The notes under the pieces are model-generated. The model was not told the DNA's origin and ran no database searches. It saw nothing but the letters and a program-made list of their open reading frames with translations. From Budvicia aquatica DSM 5075 = ATCC 35567 (GTDB lineage: Bacteria > Pseudomonadota > Gammaproteobacteria > Enterobacterales > Enterobacteriaceae): DNA of 64,000 nt. Below, one piece after another: positions 52,784 to 63,055 of this stretch. The position numbers were made by a program, and so were the translations under genes. The DNA is taken from contig NZ_ATYS01000010.1 in NCBI RefSeq assembly GCF_000427805.1, positions 1 through 64,000 of the forward strand, written 5' to 3'. Positions within the stretch are counted from its first letter, which is position 1, and every line of letters starts with the position of its first letter.

Positions 52784-54486
52784 AAACCGGCGATGCCCAT
52801 CGCCTTAAGTCGTTGAGCAAACAGTACAACCTGCGGATGATGAATAAACTCATATGCCTGAGCTGCGCCTTTCTTACCTAAATGCCCATCACTCAGCCAG
52901 TCGTCATAGCTGCGTTCCTGTAGCATAGCCCAGTCTAATGTGCCCCAGTCTTTGGCCGGTATAAAGGTAAACCCCAGAGCAGGCAGCCATTTTTCGATAC
53001 CTTTGGCGCGGGCTGAAACAAACTGCTGGTAAACCTTTTGCGCCGTCACTTGACCTAGTCCGGGTACGCTATTCAAATCCTCGGCAGACAAAGACAGCCA
53101 GGATGTCATATCCGTCACTTTCCCTGATGCCACTAACGCTTGCCAGGTTTTAGGACCAATATCTTTTAAATTGAGTCCCTGTTTTCCACTCAACCAATCC
53201 AGACGAGAGACAAACTGTTGTTCACACCCTTGCGCCGCAGTCCAGCAGCTCAGAGCGTGATATCGATTCTCGTCGGGTGCTACCACGTCAATACGCTGTT
53301 CTAATCGCCAGATTACCTGATTGATCTGCGGAACCGCCTGACCGGCCAGCGTCAGGGAAACCCGATCGCCCGGATGAATATCCCACTGCCGCCAGCGTGC
53401 CGGAGAACCGAGGCTAATTCGCCGTATCCATTTATCATCCAGCTTAACTGGCTTAACGTTAACGACCGCTGAGATTCGTCCGGTCCGACCCACGTTAAAA
53501 TCTATCGACTGGACTTCAGCAATAATATTCTCAGCCGGGTACTTCCACGCCGCAACCCATAGCGGAGGCTTAGTGATCCATAAACCACCCGCAGGGCGAT
53601 TACCCTGCCGAATAACCACGCCATCACGTGCAAAAGGCAGAACGGTATTAAACCAATGCTGATACCAACGGTTAGCGTCTTCAAATGAAGCCACAGGACG
53701 GGTGTTATCTGTCCCGTAGGTAAATCCCATGGCTTTTAGCTGGGTAATGCGATCGGCCATGTCTTCCGGCCCGTCCGGCCATTCCCATAGCCAAAATTCT
53801 ATCCGATCGATCGCTTCACTTGATAACGCCTGACTAACCATCGCACCCGCAACTTTAGAGCGGGCATTCTGTCCGCCATCCCGCCGTTGAATATGATTGT
53901 CCATCCGCCAGAACAACTCCCCCTGAACCACTAACCGGCTACGCTCAGTTCGAATTTGCCTTGGAATACCTTTAAGATTCAGCGCATGAGCCGTCCAGTC
54001 TTCGCCTTGAGTATTATTACCCCGGCTGATTGCCGAGCTCAATCGACCATTTTGATATATCAGCGTAACGGCAACGCCATCAATCTTGGGCTGAATCCAC
54101 AGGTTATTACGTTGACTGATCCAGTGCATTACGGCCTGAATATTCGCTAACTTGATTAATCCGGTATGAACGACAGGATGCCGTAAAGGAAAATCAGGCG
54201 TTTCACTACTGGCAGGTACCTCCGCCGAAACCCACTGAGGAAAACAGCCGCGCCATAGCGCCCGCTGCTGAAGCAGATGGTCGTAAATATCGTCATCAAC
54301 CTGAGAAATGCCCTGAAAATAGTAGGTCTTATCCCAACGTGCCAATTGAGCATCCAGCACGTTCACTTCTCTGATAGCCTGTGCTTTATTCCATGTCGGG
54401 CAATCCTGATGGTCCTGCCCCGATACCGCATAACTATTTAAATAAAGTAATAGTAGCCCGATCAGTAACTTGATAAATAATGTCAT
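52780..54486 (-). CDS. ligB: NAD+-dependent DNA ligase LigB
   Basis: 568 residues (E. coli 560). The adenylation domain has the catalytic lysine K134 in QPKIDGVAV, followed by an OB-fold and a helix-hairpin-helix region (LKDIGPKTWQALVASG and LNSVPGLGQVTAQKV); the BRCT domain of LigA is absent, as usual for LigB. An N-terminal hydrophobic stretch (LFIKLLIGLLLLYLNSYAVS) looks like a signal sequence or anchor, seen in LigB proteins. It marks the return to the E. coli gene order (ligB-gmk). Its cellular role is minor in E. coli. Confidence 0.93.
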   Translation of the reverse strand: MTLFIKLLIGLLLLYLNSYAVSGQDHQDCPTWNKAQAIREVNVLDAQLARWDKTYYFQGISQVDDDIYDHLLQQRALWRGCFPQWVSAEVPASSETPDFPLRHPVVHTGLIKLANIQAVMHWISQRNNLWIQPKIDGVAVTLIYQNGRLSSAISRGNNTQGEDWTAHALNLKGIPRQIRTERSRLVVQGELFWRMDNHIQRRDGGQNARSKVAGAMVSQALSSEAIDRIEFWLWEWPDGPEDMADRITQLKAMGFTYGTDNTRPVASFEDANRWYQHWFNTVLPFARDGVVIRQGNRPAGGLWITKPPLWVAAWKYPAENIIAEVQSIDFNVGRTGRISAVVNVKPVKLDDKWIRRISLGSPARWRQWDIHPGDRVSLTLAGQAVPQINQVIWRLEQRIDVVAPDENRYHALSCWTAAQGCEQQFVSRLDWLSGKQGLNLKDIGPKTWQALVASGKVTDMTSWLSLSAEDLNSVPGLGQVTAQKVYQQFVSARAKGIEKWLPALGFTFIPAKDWGTLDWAMLQERSYDDWLSDGHLGKKGAAQAYEFIHHPQVVLFAQRLKAMGIAGF

Positions 54487-54689
54487 CCAACACCCCTACC
54501 TCTTACGTCAGAAAGGCATATTGGAATCAAAATGACCTCAGACTAATAGCAAGAAAAAGAGCGGCTGGAATAATGTGCGTAAAAAGAATTTGAAAAGAAT
54601 GTAATCCAAAATAATTTTGTAAAATACATCGAAATAAGCGTTAACAAAGGGGAATTTAATAAAAATTATCCGTTATTGTGTGACGGCGC

Positions 54690-54717
54690 TTTATGCTTTG
54701 CCGCAGCGGTGTATACT
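54690..54717 (+). promoter_or_regulatory. Candidate promoter of gmk
   Basis: TATACT at 54712-54717 with the extended -10 TG, and TTTATG at 54690-54695, spacing 16 bp. It lies 60 bp upstream of the gmk start and would drive gmk and perhaps the whole gmk-rpoZ-spoT-trmH-recG cluster. Confidence 0.5.
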
Positions 54718-54776
54718 ATGTAGGGATTTTGCACGCTTCTATTCAGACAATTCAACAACAGCAAACAGACACAATG

Positions 54777-55400
54777 ATGGCTAAAGGTACACTTTATATT
54801 ATCTCCGCCCCTAGTGGTGCAGGGAAATCCAGCCTTATTCAGGCTCTATTTAAAACTCAGCCAGCTTACGATATGCAGGTTTCTATTTCCCACACGACCC
54901 GGGAGAAGCGTCCGGGAGAAGTTGAGGGAGAGCATTATTATTTCGTGTCCGTTGATGAATTTAAGCAGCTCATTAAACAAGATGCATTTTTAGAATACGC
55001 TGAAGTTTTTGGTAATTATTACGGCACGTCAAGACCAAGAATTGAACGCGTTCTGTCTCAGGGTATTGACGTTTTTCTGGATATCGACTGGCAGGGTGCC
55101 CGCCAGATTCGGGAAAAAATGCCTAACAGCCGCAGCATCTTTATTCTGCCACCGTCAAAAGACGAGCTGGCGCGGCGCCTTCAGGGCAGAGGGCAAGATA
55201 GTGACGAAATTATCGCTAAACGTATGGATAAAGCCGTACAAGAAATTTCTCACTATGCAGAGTACAATTATCTGATTATTAATGATGACTTTGATTTAGC
55301 GCTACATGACCTAAAAGCAATCATTCGTACTGAACGGTTGCTGTTAGAACGTCAAAAGCAGCGAAATGAAGCTTTAATCAGCAAACTGTTGGCAGACTGA
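54777..55400 (+). CDS. gmk: Guanylate kinase
   Basis: 207 residues from the second of two adjacent ATGs (54777), as in E. coli; the frame is open further upstream to 54693 but without homology. P-loop APSGAGKSS at 11-19; GMP-binding region around [17 protein letters not shown]; lid region with [11 protein letters not shown]. It phosphorylates GMP to GDP in the cytoplasm. First gene of the gmk-rpoZ-spoT-trmH-recG cluster. Confidence 0.97.
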   Translation: MAKGTLYIISAPSGAGKSSLIQALFKTQPAYDMQVSISHTTREKRPGEVEGEHYYFVSVDEFKQLIKQDAFLEYAEVFGNYYGTSRPRIERVLSQGIDVFLDIDWQGARQIREKMPNSRSIFILPPSKDELARRLQGRGQDSDEIIAKRMDKAVQEISHYAEYNYLIINDDFDLALHDLKAIIRTERLLLERQKQRNEALISKLLAD

Positions 55401-55454
55401 GGCCGGTTTAAGTATCATGCCCAGTCTTTTCTTTATCTGTGGAGTTTCACCATT

Positions 55455-55730
55455 ATGGCACGCGTAACCGTACAAGACGCTGTAGAAAAAATTGGTAACC
55501 GCTTTGACCTGGTTTTGGTCGCGGCTCGCCGGGCTCGTCAACTTCAGATTCAGGGTAAAGATTCCCTCGTTCCGGAAGAGAACGACAAATATACCGTTAT
55601 TGCACTGCGTGAAATTGAAGAAGGCCTGATCACCGGTCAAATTCTGGATTCACACGCACGTCAGGAACAGCAAGAGCAGGATGCAGCAGAGATGCAAGCA
55701 GTCACCGCCATTGCTGAAGGCCGTCGTTAA
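55455..55730 (+). CDS. rpoZ: RNA polymerase omega subunit
   Basis: 91 residues, the E. coli length. Conserved [20 protein letters not shown] and [11 protein letters not shown]-like segment ([20 protein letters not shown]). It helps RNA polymerase assembly and forms part of a ppGpp-binding site, beside spoT which makes and breaks ppGpp. Confidence 0.97.
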   Translation: MARVTVQDAVEKIGNRFDLVLVAARRARQLQIQGKDSLVPEENDKYTVIALREIEEGLITGQILDSHARQEQQEQDAAEMQAVTAIAEGRR

Positions 55731-55749
55731 TTAGGGCTGCGTAACTACA

Positions 55750-57858
55750 TTGTACCTGTTTGAAAGCCTTAATATACTGGCTAAACAATACTTGCCGGAC
55801 GAGCAAATTGAGTGCCTCAAACAGGCATATATTGTCGCGCGTGATGCCCATGAAGGGCAGACCCGATCCAGCGGTGAACCTTACATAACCCATCCTGTTG
55901 CAGTTGCCGGTATTCTTGCCGGCATGCGCTTGGATTATGAAACGCTAACCGCCGCATTACTCCATGACACAATCGAAGATACATCCGTAACCTATAAGGA
56001 TGTTGAACAACGCTTTGGAAAAAGCGTTGCCGAACTGGTCGACGGTGTCTCGAAGCTGGATAAGCTCAAGTTCCAGGACAAGAAAGAGGCTCAGGCCGAA
56101 AACTTTCGCAAAATGATCATGGCGATGGTGCAGGATATCCGCGTCATTCTGATCAAGCTGGCTGACCGCACGCATAATATGCGTACGCTGGGTGCACTTC
56201 GCCCGGACAAACGCCGCCGTATTGCCCGTGAAACCCTGGAAATATACAGTCCTTTAGCCCATCGTCTGGGTATACATCATCTAAAAATCGAACTGGAAGA
56301 ATTGGGTTTTGAAGCCCTGTATCCAAATCGTTATCGCGTTTTGAAAGAGGTGGTTAAAGCCGCCCGCGGTAACCGTAAAGAGATGATCCAAAAAATCCTC
56401 TCTGAGATTGATGGCCGATTAAAAGAGGCTGGTATCCCCTGTCGCGTAAGCGGTCGGGAAAAACACCTTTATTCCATCTACCGGAAAATGCACCATAAAG
56501 AACAGCGTTTTCACTCCATTATGGATATCTATGCGTTTCGCATTATCGTTAATGAAGTGGATACCTGCTATCGCGCATTAGGCCAGGCTCACAGCCTGTA
56601 TAAACCCCGCCCGGGCAGAATTAAAGATTATATCGCTATACCCAAAGCTAACGGCTACCAGTCGCTGCATACCTCTCTGATTGGCCCTCATGGCGTTCCG
56701 GTTGAGGTACAAATTCGGACTGAAGACATGGACCAGATGGCGGAGATGGGCGTTGCTGCTCACTGGGCGTATAAAGAGAAGGGCGAATCAGGCACCGCGG
56801 CACAAATTCGTGCGCAGCGCTGGATGCAAAGCCTGCTCGAATTACAGCAAAGTGCCGGTAACTCATTTGAATTTATTGAAAGCGTTAAATCCGACCTGTT
56901 CCCCGACGAGATTTACGTTTTCACGCCGAAGGGCCGAATTGTCGAACTACAGGCAGGAGCGACACCGGTCGACTTCGCCTATGCCGTTCATACCGATATC
57001 GGCCATGCCTGCGTAGGTTCCCGCGTTGATCGCCAGCCTTATCCGCTGTCTCAAGAACTGCATAATGGTCAAACGGTTGAGATCATCACTGCGCCGGGCG
57101 CTCGCCCGAATGCCGCCTGGCTGAATTTCGTGGTCAGTTCTAAAGCCCGAACCAAAATTCGTCAGATGTTGAAAAACCTCAAGCGTGACGACTCCATTGG
57201 CTTAGGGCGCAGGTTGCTCAACCACGCATTAGGCCAAGGCCGCAAAATTGCAGATATCGAACCGCAAAATCTTAACCGCGAACTCAAACGCCTGAAATTG
57301 GCAACCCTTGACGATCTGCTGGCTGAAATTGGCCTGGGTAACGTCATGAGCGTGATGATTGCTAAGAATCTGCTGAATGAAGAGAACCTCGAAGTCGAAC
57401 AGCCAACCAATGGCCGTAAGCTGGCTATTCGCGGCGCTGACGGCATTCTGCTGACCTTTGCTAAGTGCTGTCGCCCTATTCCGGGTGACCCGATCATTGC
57501 ACACGTTAGCCCGGGTAAAGGCCTGGTTATTCACCATGAGTCCTGTCGAAATATTCGCGGCTACCAAAAAGAGCCGGAAAAATTCATGGCCGTCGAGTGG
57601 GCTGAAGATACCGAGCAAGAATTTATTGCCGAAATCAAAGTCGAGATGTTCAATCATCAGGGCGTACTGGCTAATCTGACCGCAGAAATTAATTCGGCTA
57701 AATCCAATATTCAGAGCCTGAATACGGAAGAGAAAGATGGCCGGGTTTATGTTGCCTTTATCCGATTAACCACGCTTAACCGCGTTCATCTGGCGAATAT
57801 CATGCGCAAAATACGAATCATGCCGGATGTGATAAAAGTCACCCGCAACCGAAATTAA
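55750..57858 (+). CDS. spoT: Bifunctional (p)ppGpp synthetase/hydrolase SpoT
   Basis: 702 residues, the E. coli length, from a TTG start (MYLFESLN), as in E. coli. Domains in order: HD hydrolase (H72-D73 in ALLHDTIED), synthetase (about 200-340, GREKHLYSIYRKM, IPKANGYQSLHT, EVQIRTEDMD), TGS (about 386-450, VFTPKGRIVELQ), helical/zinc-finger region with CCRPIPGD, and the C-terminal ACT domain (EIKVEMFNHQGVLANLTAEI). It controls the stringent response in carbon, iron and lipid starvation. It is 19 bp after rpoZ. Confidence 0.97.
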   Translation: MYLFESLNILAKQYLPDEQIECLKQAYIVARDAHEGQTRSSGEPYITHPVAVAGILAGMRLDYETLTAALLHDTIEDTSVTYKDVEQRFGKSVAELVDGVSKLDKLKFQDKKEAQAENFRKMIMAMVQDIRVILIKLADRTHNMRTLGALRPDKRRRIARETLEIYSPLAHRLGIHHLKIELEELGFEALYPNRYRVLKEVVKAARGNRKEMIQKILSEIDGRLKEAGIPCRVSGREKHLYSIYRKMHHKEQRFHSIMDIYAFRIIVNEVDTCYRALGQAHSLYKPRPGRIKDYIAIPKANGYQSLHTSLIGPHGVPVEVQIRTEDMDQMAEMGVAAHWAYKEKGESGTAAQIRAQRWMQSLLELQQSAGNSFEFIESVKSDLFPDEIYVFTPKGRIVELQAGATPVDFAYAVHTDIGHACVGSRVDRQPYPLSQELHNGQTVEIITAPGARPNAAWLNFVVSSKARTKIRQMLKNLKRDDSIGLGRRLLNHALGQGRKIADIEPQNLNRELKRLKLATLDDLLAEIGLGNVMSVMIAKNLLNEENLEVEQPTNGRKLAIRGADGILLTFAKCCRPIPGDPIIAHVSPGKGLVIHHESCRNIRGYQKEPEKFMAVEWAEDTEQEFIAEIKVEMFNHQGVLANLTAEINSAKSNIQSLNTEEKDGRVYVAFIRLTTLNRVHLANIMRKIRIMPDVIKVTRNRN

Positions 57859-57863
57859 TTGTT

Positions 57864-58571
57864 ATGTCTCCTGAACGTTACGCCCGCATTCGTCATATGT
57901 TAACCACCAGACAAATCGACTTAACGGTCTGTCTGGAACAAGTGCATAAACCCCATAACGTCTCCGCGATTATACGTACCGCAGATGCGGTAGGTGTCCA
58001 TGAAGTTCATGCCGTTTGGCCGCATGACCGGATGAAAACTCAGGTTGCAAGCGCCGCAGGCAGCAACAGTTGGGTGCAGGTAAAGACCCATCGGGATATC
58101 GGCGCTGCCGTCGATCATTTAAAACAGCAGGGGATGCAGATTCTGGCCACTAACCTGTCAGATAAAGCGGTCGATTTTCGCGAAATAGATTACACCCGCC
58201 CGACCTGCGTGCTGCTCGGTCAGGAAAAAACAGGTATTACCAAAGAAGCGCTGGCGCTGGCCGATCAAGATATCATCATTCCGATGATCGGCATGGTTCA
58301 GTCGCTCAACGTCTCTGTTGCATCAGCCCTGATTCTGTATGAAGCCCAGCGCCAGCGTCAAATGGCCGGCTTCTACAACCGTGAAGCCAGTCCGCTGAAC
58401 AATGAAGAACAGCAGCGTTTTCTGTTCGAAGGCGGCTACCCGGTTTTGGCTAACGTCGCCAAACGTAAAAATCTGCCGCGCCCGCATATTGATGACCAAG
58501 GCCAGATCGTTGCAGATGAAGACTGGTGGGCCGCAATGCAGGCACTTAAGCCTAAAAAGCGAGAGGCCTGA
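57864..58571 (+). CDS. trmH: tRNA (guanosine-18-2'-O-)-methyltransferase
   Basis: 235 residues (E. coli 229). SPOUT (trefoil-knot) methyltransferase: motif 1 NVSAIIRTADAVGV, motif 2 LLGQEKTGIT and motif 3 MIGMVQSLNVSVASALILYE. It uses SAM to methylate the 2'-OH of G18 in tRNA. It starts 5 bp after spoT. Confidence 0.96.
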   Translation: MSPERYARIRHMLTTRQIDLTVCLEQVHKPHNVSAIIRTADAVGVHEVHAVWPHDRMKTQVASAAGSNSWVQVKTHRDIGAAVDHLKQQGMQILATNLSDKAVDFREIDYTRPTCVLLGQEKTGITKEALALADQDIIIPMIGMVQSLNVSVASALILYEAQRQRQMAGFYNREASPLNNEEQQRFLFEGGYPVLANVAKRKNLPRPHIDDQGQIVADEDWWAAMQALKPKKREA

Positions 58572-58572
58572 C

Positions 58573-60654
58573 ATGCAAGCCCGCCTGCTGGACGCCATTT
58601 CGCTGAATACCCTCTCCGGCGTAGGTGCCAGTCAGGCTGAAAAGCTGGCTAAGATAGGCCTGTATAATATTCAGGACCTGCTGTTCCATCTCCCTTTACG
58701 CTATGAAGACCGCACCAAACTCTACCCTATCGGCGATTTACTGCCGGGCCTGCACGTAACGGTTGAAGGTGAAGTTATTCGCAGTGATATCGCCTTTGGC
58801 CGCCGCCGGATGCTGACCTGTCAGATAACCGATGGAACCGGCGTTCTGACGCTACGCTTTTTCAACTTTAATGCCGCGATGAAAAATAGCCTGTCGCCGG
58901 GCAGGCGAGTCAAAGCCTATGGCGAGGTCAAGCGCGGTGCACACAACGCCGAAATTATTCATCCTGAATATCGTATTCAGGGTGATAACAGCGCCATTGA
59001 ATTAGAAGAATCTCTGACGCCGGTTTACTCCACTACGGAAGGCGTTCGTCAGGCGACTTTGCGTAAGCTCACCGATCAGGCGCTCAAATTACTCGATACC
59101 TGCGCCATCAGCGAGCTTCTGCCGCCGGAGCTAAGCGCTAACTTAATCAGCCTGCCCGATGCGCTGCGAACCCTACACCGCCCGCCGCCGGATACTCAGT
59201 TAACCGATCTTGAGCAGGGAAAGCATCCTGCCCAACGCCGTTTAATTTTGGAAGAGTTACTGGCCCATAATTTAAGCATGCTTTCGGCCCGGGCCGGAGC
59301 ACAAAGCTATAACGCATGGCCGCTGAACGACAGCGGTATATTAATCAAGAAAATGCTGGCTGCCCTGCCGTTTAAACCGACTAATGCTCAGAATCGTGTG
59401 GTCACTGATATTCAACAGGATATGGCCAAACCCTTTCCGATGATGCGTTTGGTTCAGGGCGATGTCGGCTCAGGAAAGACCTTAGTTGCCGCGCTGGCTG
59501 CCCTGATCGCCATTGAAAATGGCAAGCAGGTGGCCTTAATGGCACCCACAGAGCTCCTGGCCGAACAACACGCCAATAATTTCCGCCTGTGGTTTGAACC
59601 GTTAGGGATTAAAGTTGGCTGGCTGGCGGGTAAGCAAAAAGGCAAAGCCCGTCAGGAACAGATGGCGGCTGTCGCATCGGGAGAAGTATCGATGATTGTC
59701 GGTACTCACGCGATTTTTCAGGAACAGGTTAAGTTTTCCGGGCTGGCACTGGTGATCATCGATGAGCAGCATCGGTTTGGGGTTCATCAACGGCTGGCCC
59801 TGTGGGAAAAAGGCGAAGAGCAGGGCTTCCATCCGCATCAGTTGGTGATGACCGCCACACCTATACCACGGACGCTGGCCATGACCGCCTATGCAGATAT
59901 GGATACCTCGGTTATCGATGAGCTACCTCCGGGGCGAACCCCGGTCACTACCGTCGCTATTGCGGATTCCCGTCGGGAAGAGATTATCCAGCGGGTAAGA
60001 AGTGCCTGTAAGCAAGAAGGACGCCAAGCCTACTGGGTTTGTACCCTGATTGAAGAGTCGGAGCTGCTGGAAGCTCAGGCCGCTGAAGCGACCGCCGAAG
60101 GTTTGAAACAGGCGCTGCCTGAACTGACTATTGGTCTGATTCACGGCCGGATGAAAGGCACAGAAAAGCAGGCCATTATGCAAGCCTTTAAACTGGGCGA
60201 AATTCAGTTGCTGGTTGCGACGACCGTTATTGAAGTTGGGGTGGATGTCCCTAATGCCAGCCTGATGATTATTGAAAACCCTGAACGCCTTGGTCTGGCA
60301 CAGCTCCACCAGCTACGAGGCCGCGTCGGACGCGGGGCAGTGGCTTCACACTGCGTACTGCTTTATAAAACCCCGCTGAGTAAAACCGCCCAAAAACGCC
60401 TTCAGGTACTACGGGATAGTAACGACGGCTTTGTTATCGCTCAAAAAGATTTAGAAATCCGCGGCCCGGGTGAACTGCTGGGCACTCGCCAGACCGGCGT
60501 AACCGAGTTTAAAGTCGCCGACTTATTGCGCGATCAGGGCATGATCCCTGAAGTTCAGCGCGCCGCGCGCTATATTCACCAGCAGCATCCTCAGCATGCT
60601 AAAGCGCTGATTGAACGCTGGCTGCCGGAAAGCTCCCGATATACCCACGCCTGA
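58573..60654 (+). CDS. recG: ATP-dependent DNA helicase RecG
   Basis: 693 residues, the E. coli length, from the ATG one base after the trmH stop; the frame is open upstream to 58402 only because it overlaps trmH. N-terminal wedge/OB domain, then superfamily 2 helicase motifs: Walker A VQGDVGSGKT, Walker B IIDEQHRFG, motif III MTATPIPRTLAM, TTVIEVGVDVPNA and QLRGRVGRG. It reverses stalled replication forks and unwinds R-loops and Holliday junctions. Confidence 0.97.
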   Translation: MQARLLDAISLNTLSGVGASQAEKLAKIGLYNIQDLLFHLPLRYEDRTKLYPIGDLLPGLHVTVEGEVIRSDIAFGRRRMLTCQITDGTGVLTLRFFNFNAAMKNSLSPGRRVKAYGEVKRGAHNAEIIHPEYRIQGDNSAIELEESLTPVYSTTEGVRQATLRKLTDQALKLLDTCAISELLPPELSANLISLPDALRTLHRPPPDTQLTDLEQGKHPAQRRLILEELLAHNLSMLSARAGAQSYNAWPLNDSGILIKKMLAALPFKPTNAQNRVVTDIQQDMAKPFPMMRLVQGDVGSGKTLVAALAALIAIENGKQVALMAPTELLAEQHANNFRLWFEPLGIKVGWLAGKQKGKARQEQMAAVASGEVSMIVGTHAIFQEQVKFSGLALVIIDEQHRFGVHQRLALWEKGEEQGFHPHQLVMTATPIPRTLAMTAYADMDTSVIDELPPGRTPVTTVAIADSRREEIIQRVRSACKQEGRQAYWVCTLIEESELLEAQAAEATAEGLKQALPELTIGLIHGRMKGTEKQAIMQAFKLGEIQLLVATTVIEVGVDVPNASLMIIENPERLGLAQLHQLRGRVGRGAVASHCVLLYKTPLSKTAQKRLQVLRDSNDGFVIAQKDLEIRGPGELLGTRQTGVTEFKVADLLRDQGMIPEVQRAARYIHQQHPQHAKALIERWLPESSRYTHA

Positions 60655-60707
60655 CAACACACCTTCATCGGTCTTTTATCGTATATTCCTGACGTTATCG
60701 CATAAAA

Positions 60708-60729
60708 ATGCCCGCAATATCGCAGGCAT
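60708..60729. terminator. Hairpin between recG and the MFS gene
   Basis: ATGCC-GC (60708-60715) pairs with GC-GGCAT (60722-60729); the A-run before it would serve as a T-run for the minus-strand gene. It lies between two convergent genes. Confidence 0.5.
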
Positions 60730-60763
60730 AATTAGTCGAGCAATCGGCCATCAAACCAAATAG

Positions 60764-62026
60764 CTACTCAAGTAAATCAGTTTGCTTAGTCTCTCGGCCC
60801 AGAATAATCACCGCGCCAACGGCGATCATGATCGATACGCAAAACAGGGTGAAGATTAGCGTAATGGAACTACCGCTGGCCACCAAGTAGCCGACCATCA
60901 AGGGTCCCAAAATCCCGCCAACCCGACCAATGGAAGCCGCCATTCCGGCGCCGGTTCCACGAATGGCCGTAGGGTATTGTTCCGGGGTATAAGCGTATAA
61001 AGCGCCCCAGGCTCCGAGATTAAAGAATGACAACAGCATACCGAAGATCAATAACTGACTGACCGTCTCCGCAGCACCAAAAAAGTAGGCAGAAACAGCC
61101 GTTCCGGTCAGGTAGGTCGCCAAGACAAACTTGCGCCCGTAGCGTTCAATTAACCACGCCGCGGTGAAATACCCCGGTAACTGAGCCAGCGTCATAATCA
61201 ACACATACTGGAAACTCTTCACCAGACTAAAGCCCTTAAGCATCACCACGCTCGGTAACCACAGGAACATGCCGTAGTAGGAGAACACCACACAAAACCA
61301 CAATATCCATAGCATAATCGTGGCCCGACGGTAGTCGGCAGACCATACGTCGGTAATATTTTTCAGTATCGATGGCTTATTTTCTCTGTTTTGAAGCTGA
61401 GCAAAGCGCGGGGAATCCGGCAGGCTCCAGCGCAGATAGATGGCATAAAACGCCGGCAAGGCACTGATGGCCATAGCGACCCGCCAGCCGTAATCAGGAA
61501 TAATAAAGTAAGCAATCAGCGCCGCGGCCAGCCAGCCGAAAGCCCAAAAGCTCTCCAGCAGCACCACAATCCGCCCGCGCTCATGAGATTCAACGCTTTC
61601 AGCCACCAGCGTCGAGGCGACCGGGAGTTCCCCGCCCAATCCCATTCCGATGAAAAAACGCAAAACCAGTAGTGCGCCCAGCGTAGAAACCAGTGCCGTC
61701 AGGCCACTGCCAACGCTGAACAATAACAGCGTGACAATAAACGCGGACTTACGTCCGGTGCGATCGGCCATTACGCCAAACAGAAAAGCGCCTACCGCCA
61801 TACCGATAGAGTTAACGCTGCCAATCCAGCCCATTTGCTGAGCGGTTAATCCCCAATCTTGCTTTAACGCTGCCAATAAGAATGACAGTAACCCAACGTC
61901 CAGCGCATCAAACATCCAGCCTAGTCCGGCAATGGTTAACAACTTATGCTTAGATACCGTCTTCTGAACTAACGCTTTTCGCTCAGTAGTTGCATGCAAC
62001 AAAATATTCATCCCCATAGGTAACAT
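60764..62026 (-). CDS. MFS transporter, NiaP/SV2-like
   Basis: 420 residues (MLPMGMNILL; an ATG 15 bp downstream is an alternative start). 12 membrane segments; the first helix LGWMFDALDVGLLSFLLAAL and GVMADRTGRKSA, FIGMGLGGELPVASTLVAE are typical of the NiaP/aromatic-acid-type sugar-porter relatives. Known relatives carry niacin or aromatic acids. E. coli has gltS after recG, so this gene is a local replacement. Substrate not certain. Confidence 0.8.
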   Translation of the reverse strand: MLPMGMNILLHATTERKALVQKTVSKHKLLTIAGLGWMFDALDVGLLSFLLAALKQDWGLTAQQMGWIGSVNSIGMAVGAFLFGVMADRTGRKSAFIVTLLLFSVGSGLTALVSTLGALLVLRFFIGMGLGGELPVASTLVAESVESHERGRIVVLLESFWAFGWLAAALIAYFIIPDYGWRVAMAISALPAFYAIYLRWSLPDSPRFAQLQNRENKPSILKNITDVWSADYRRATIMLWILWFCVVFSYYGMFLWLPSVVMLKGFSLVKSFQYVLIMTLAQLPGYFTAAWLIERYGRKFVLATYLTGTAVSAYFFGAAETVSQLLIFGMLLSFFNLGAWGALYAYTPEQYPTAIRGTGAGMAASIGRVGGILGPLMVGYLVASGSSITLIFTLFCVSIMIAVGAVIILGRETKQTDLLE

Positions 62027-62332
62027 GAAGTCCGGATACCATCGTCCCTTGCCTTAAAGAGTCATCAATAATGATTCCCGGACCCAACCTGAAAACGCTT
62101 AACCCGCCCCATTGCAGCCAACCTTAGCCACACTTCAAATCATCCACACCGGTTTAGCATAAAACATTTACCATACATTCGCTGTTTAATCAGGCAAAAA
62201 ACACATCAGTGACAGCGCTTTGGTCATCCTTTCTGACTATTTACCATAATAATCAATGAGTTTTATTGTTGGCTTTTCCATCTTTGCCGGTTATTAGTTA
62301 TGTAGTAGTATTTCCGGTTATGTGCCACAAGA
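62027..62332. other. Divergent intergenic region MFS gene / DUF1266 gene
   Basis: 306 bp between divergent starts. AT-rich, no clear hairpin or ORF; must hold both promoters. Confidence 0.3.
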
Positions 62333-63055
62333 ATGGTTGACCTATTGATGGACCAAGAATATCAACGCTGGCTGTTTACATTTTCCGCTCCGACTGCTGC
62401 CCTGAATCTGGAATATGGTGCTTCCTATTTTGCGCCCAACTTCTTCCCAGAAGACTCTTCAATCGATTTAAAAGAGAGCTGGGACATCACCTCTAAACAG
62501 GATTTGATCGCAACAGTTATCCGTATGGTTGAGGAAGGCCACGCCGATGAGCTGGCCTATCCTTACTTCTTATGGCATCAGATTTTGCCCGATAGTTGGC
62601 AGGCCTTCGTCAACGCACAGGAAGAGCCAAGGCAAATACTGCTGGAGTTTGTCGCTGAAACCGCAGGCATCTGCGGATCCGGTGGCATTCAGGCTTGGGA
62701 CCTGAGTCGCATGGGATATCTTTGCCGCATCGGCGTATTAAACGGCTGGTTTACTGAGCGGGAAAGCCTGTGGTTTCAAAGCCGTATTGCCAGTCGTGCC
62801 CGCCACTATTACGACAGTTGGCAGCAATATACCAACGGCTTTCTGACCGGCCGGGCCTTCTGGCTGAGCCTGAATGAAGAACGCGATCGCTACAAGCGCT
62901 ATGCCTTACACAACAAAGGTAAACTGGATACTAACGTTAGCGTCATCCGTAACCTGTTCACCCGCCCGGATAGCCCCTACCTTAGCGTTGCTTGGGATAT
63001 TGAAATAATTGACATCGATAAGCCGGAATCACTCAGCGAGGTTGACTGGTCATGA
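62333..63055 (+). CDS. DUF1266 protein (YbeR/YbeU-like)
   Basis: 240 residues (an ATG 15 bp downstream is an alternative). The DUF1266 features are seen: WDLSRMGYLCRIGVLNGWFT (aspartate before R-x-x-x-L), ARHYYDSWQQYTNGFLTGRA and a final PWDI-like SVAWDIE. In E. coli the related YbeR/YbeU genes lie next to J-domain genes djlB/djlC; here too the following gene encodes a J-domain protein and overlaps by ATGA. Function unknown, likely with its J-domain partner. Confidence 0.85.
   Translation: MVDLLMDQEYQRWLFTFSAPTAALNLEYGASYFAPNFFPEDSSIDLKESWDITSKQDLIATVIRMVEEGHADELAYPYFLWHQILPDSWQAFVNAQEEPRQILLEFVAETAGICGSGGIQAWDLSRMGYLCRIGVLNGWFTERESLWFQSRIASRARHYYDSWQQYTNGFLTGRAFWLSLNEERDRYKRYALHNKGKLDTNVSVIRNLFTRPDSPYLSVAWDIEIIDIDKPESLSEVDWS

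Noticed and set aside
58402-58572. Upstream extension of the recG frame into trmH
   Set aside because: RecG homology begins at 58573 and gives the exact E. coli length; the upstream part is trmH in another frame.
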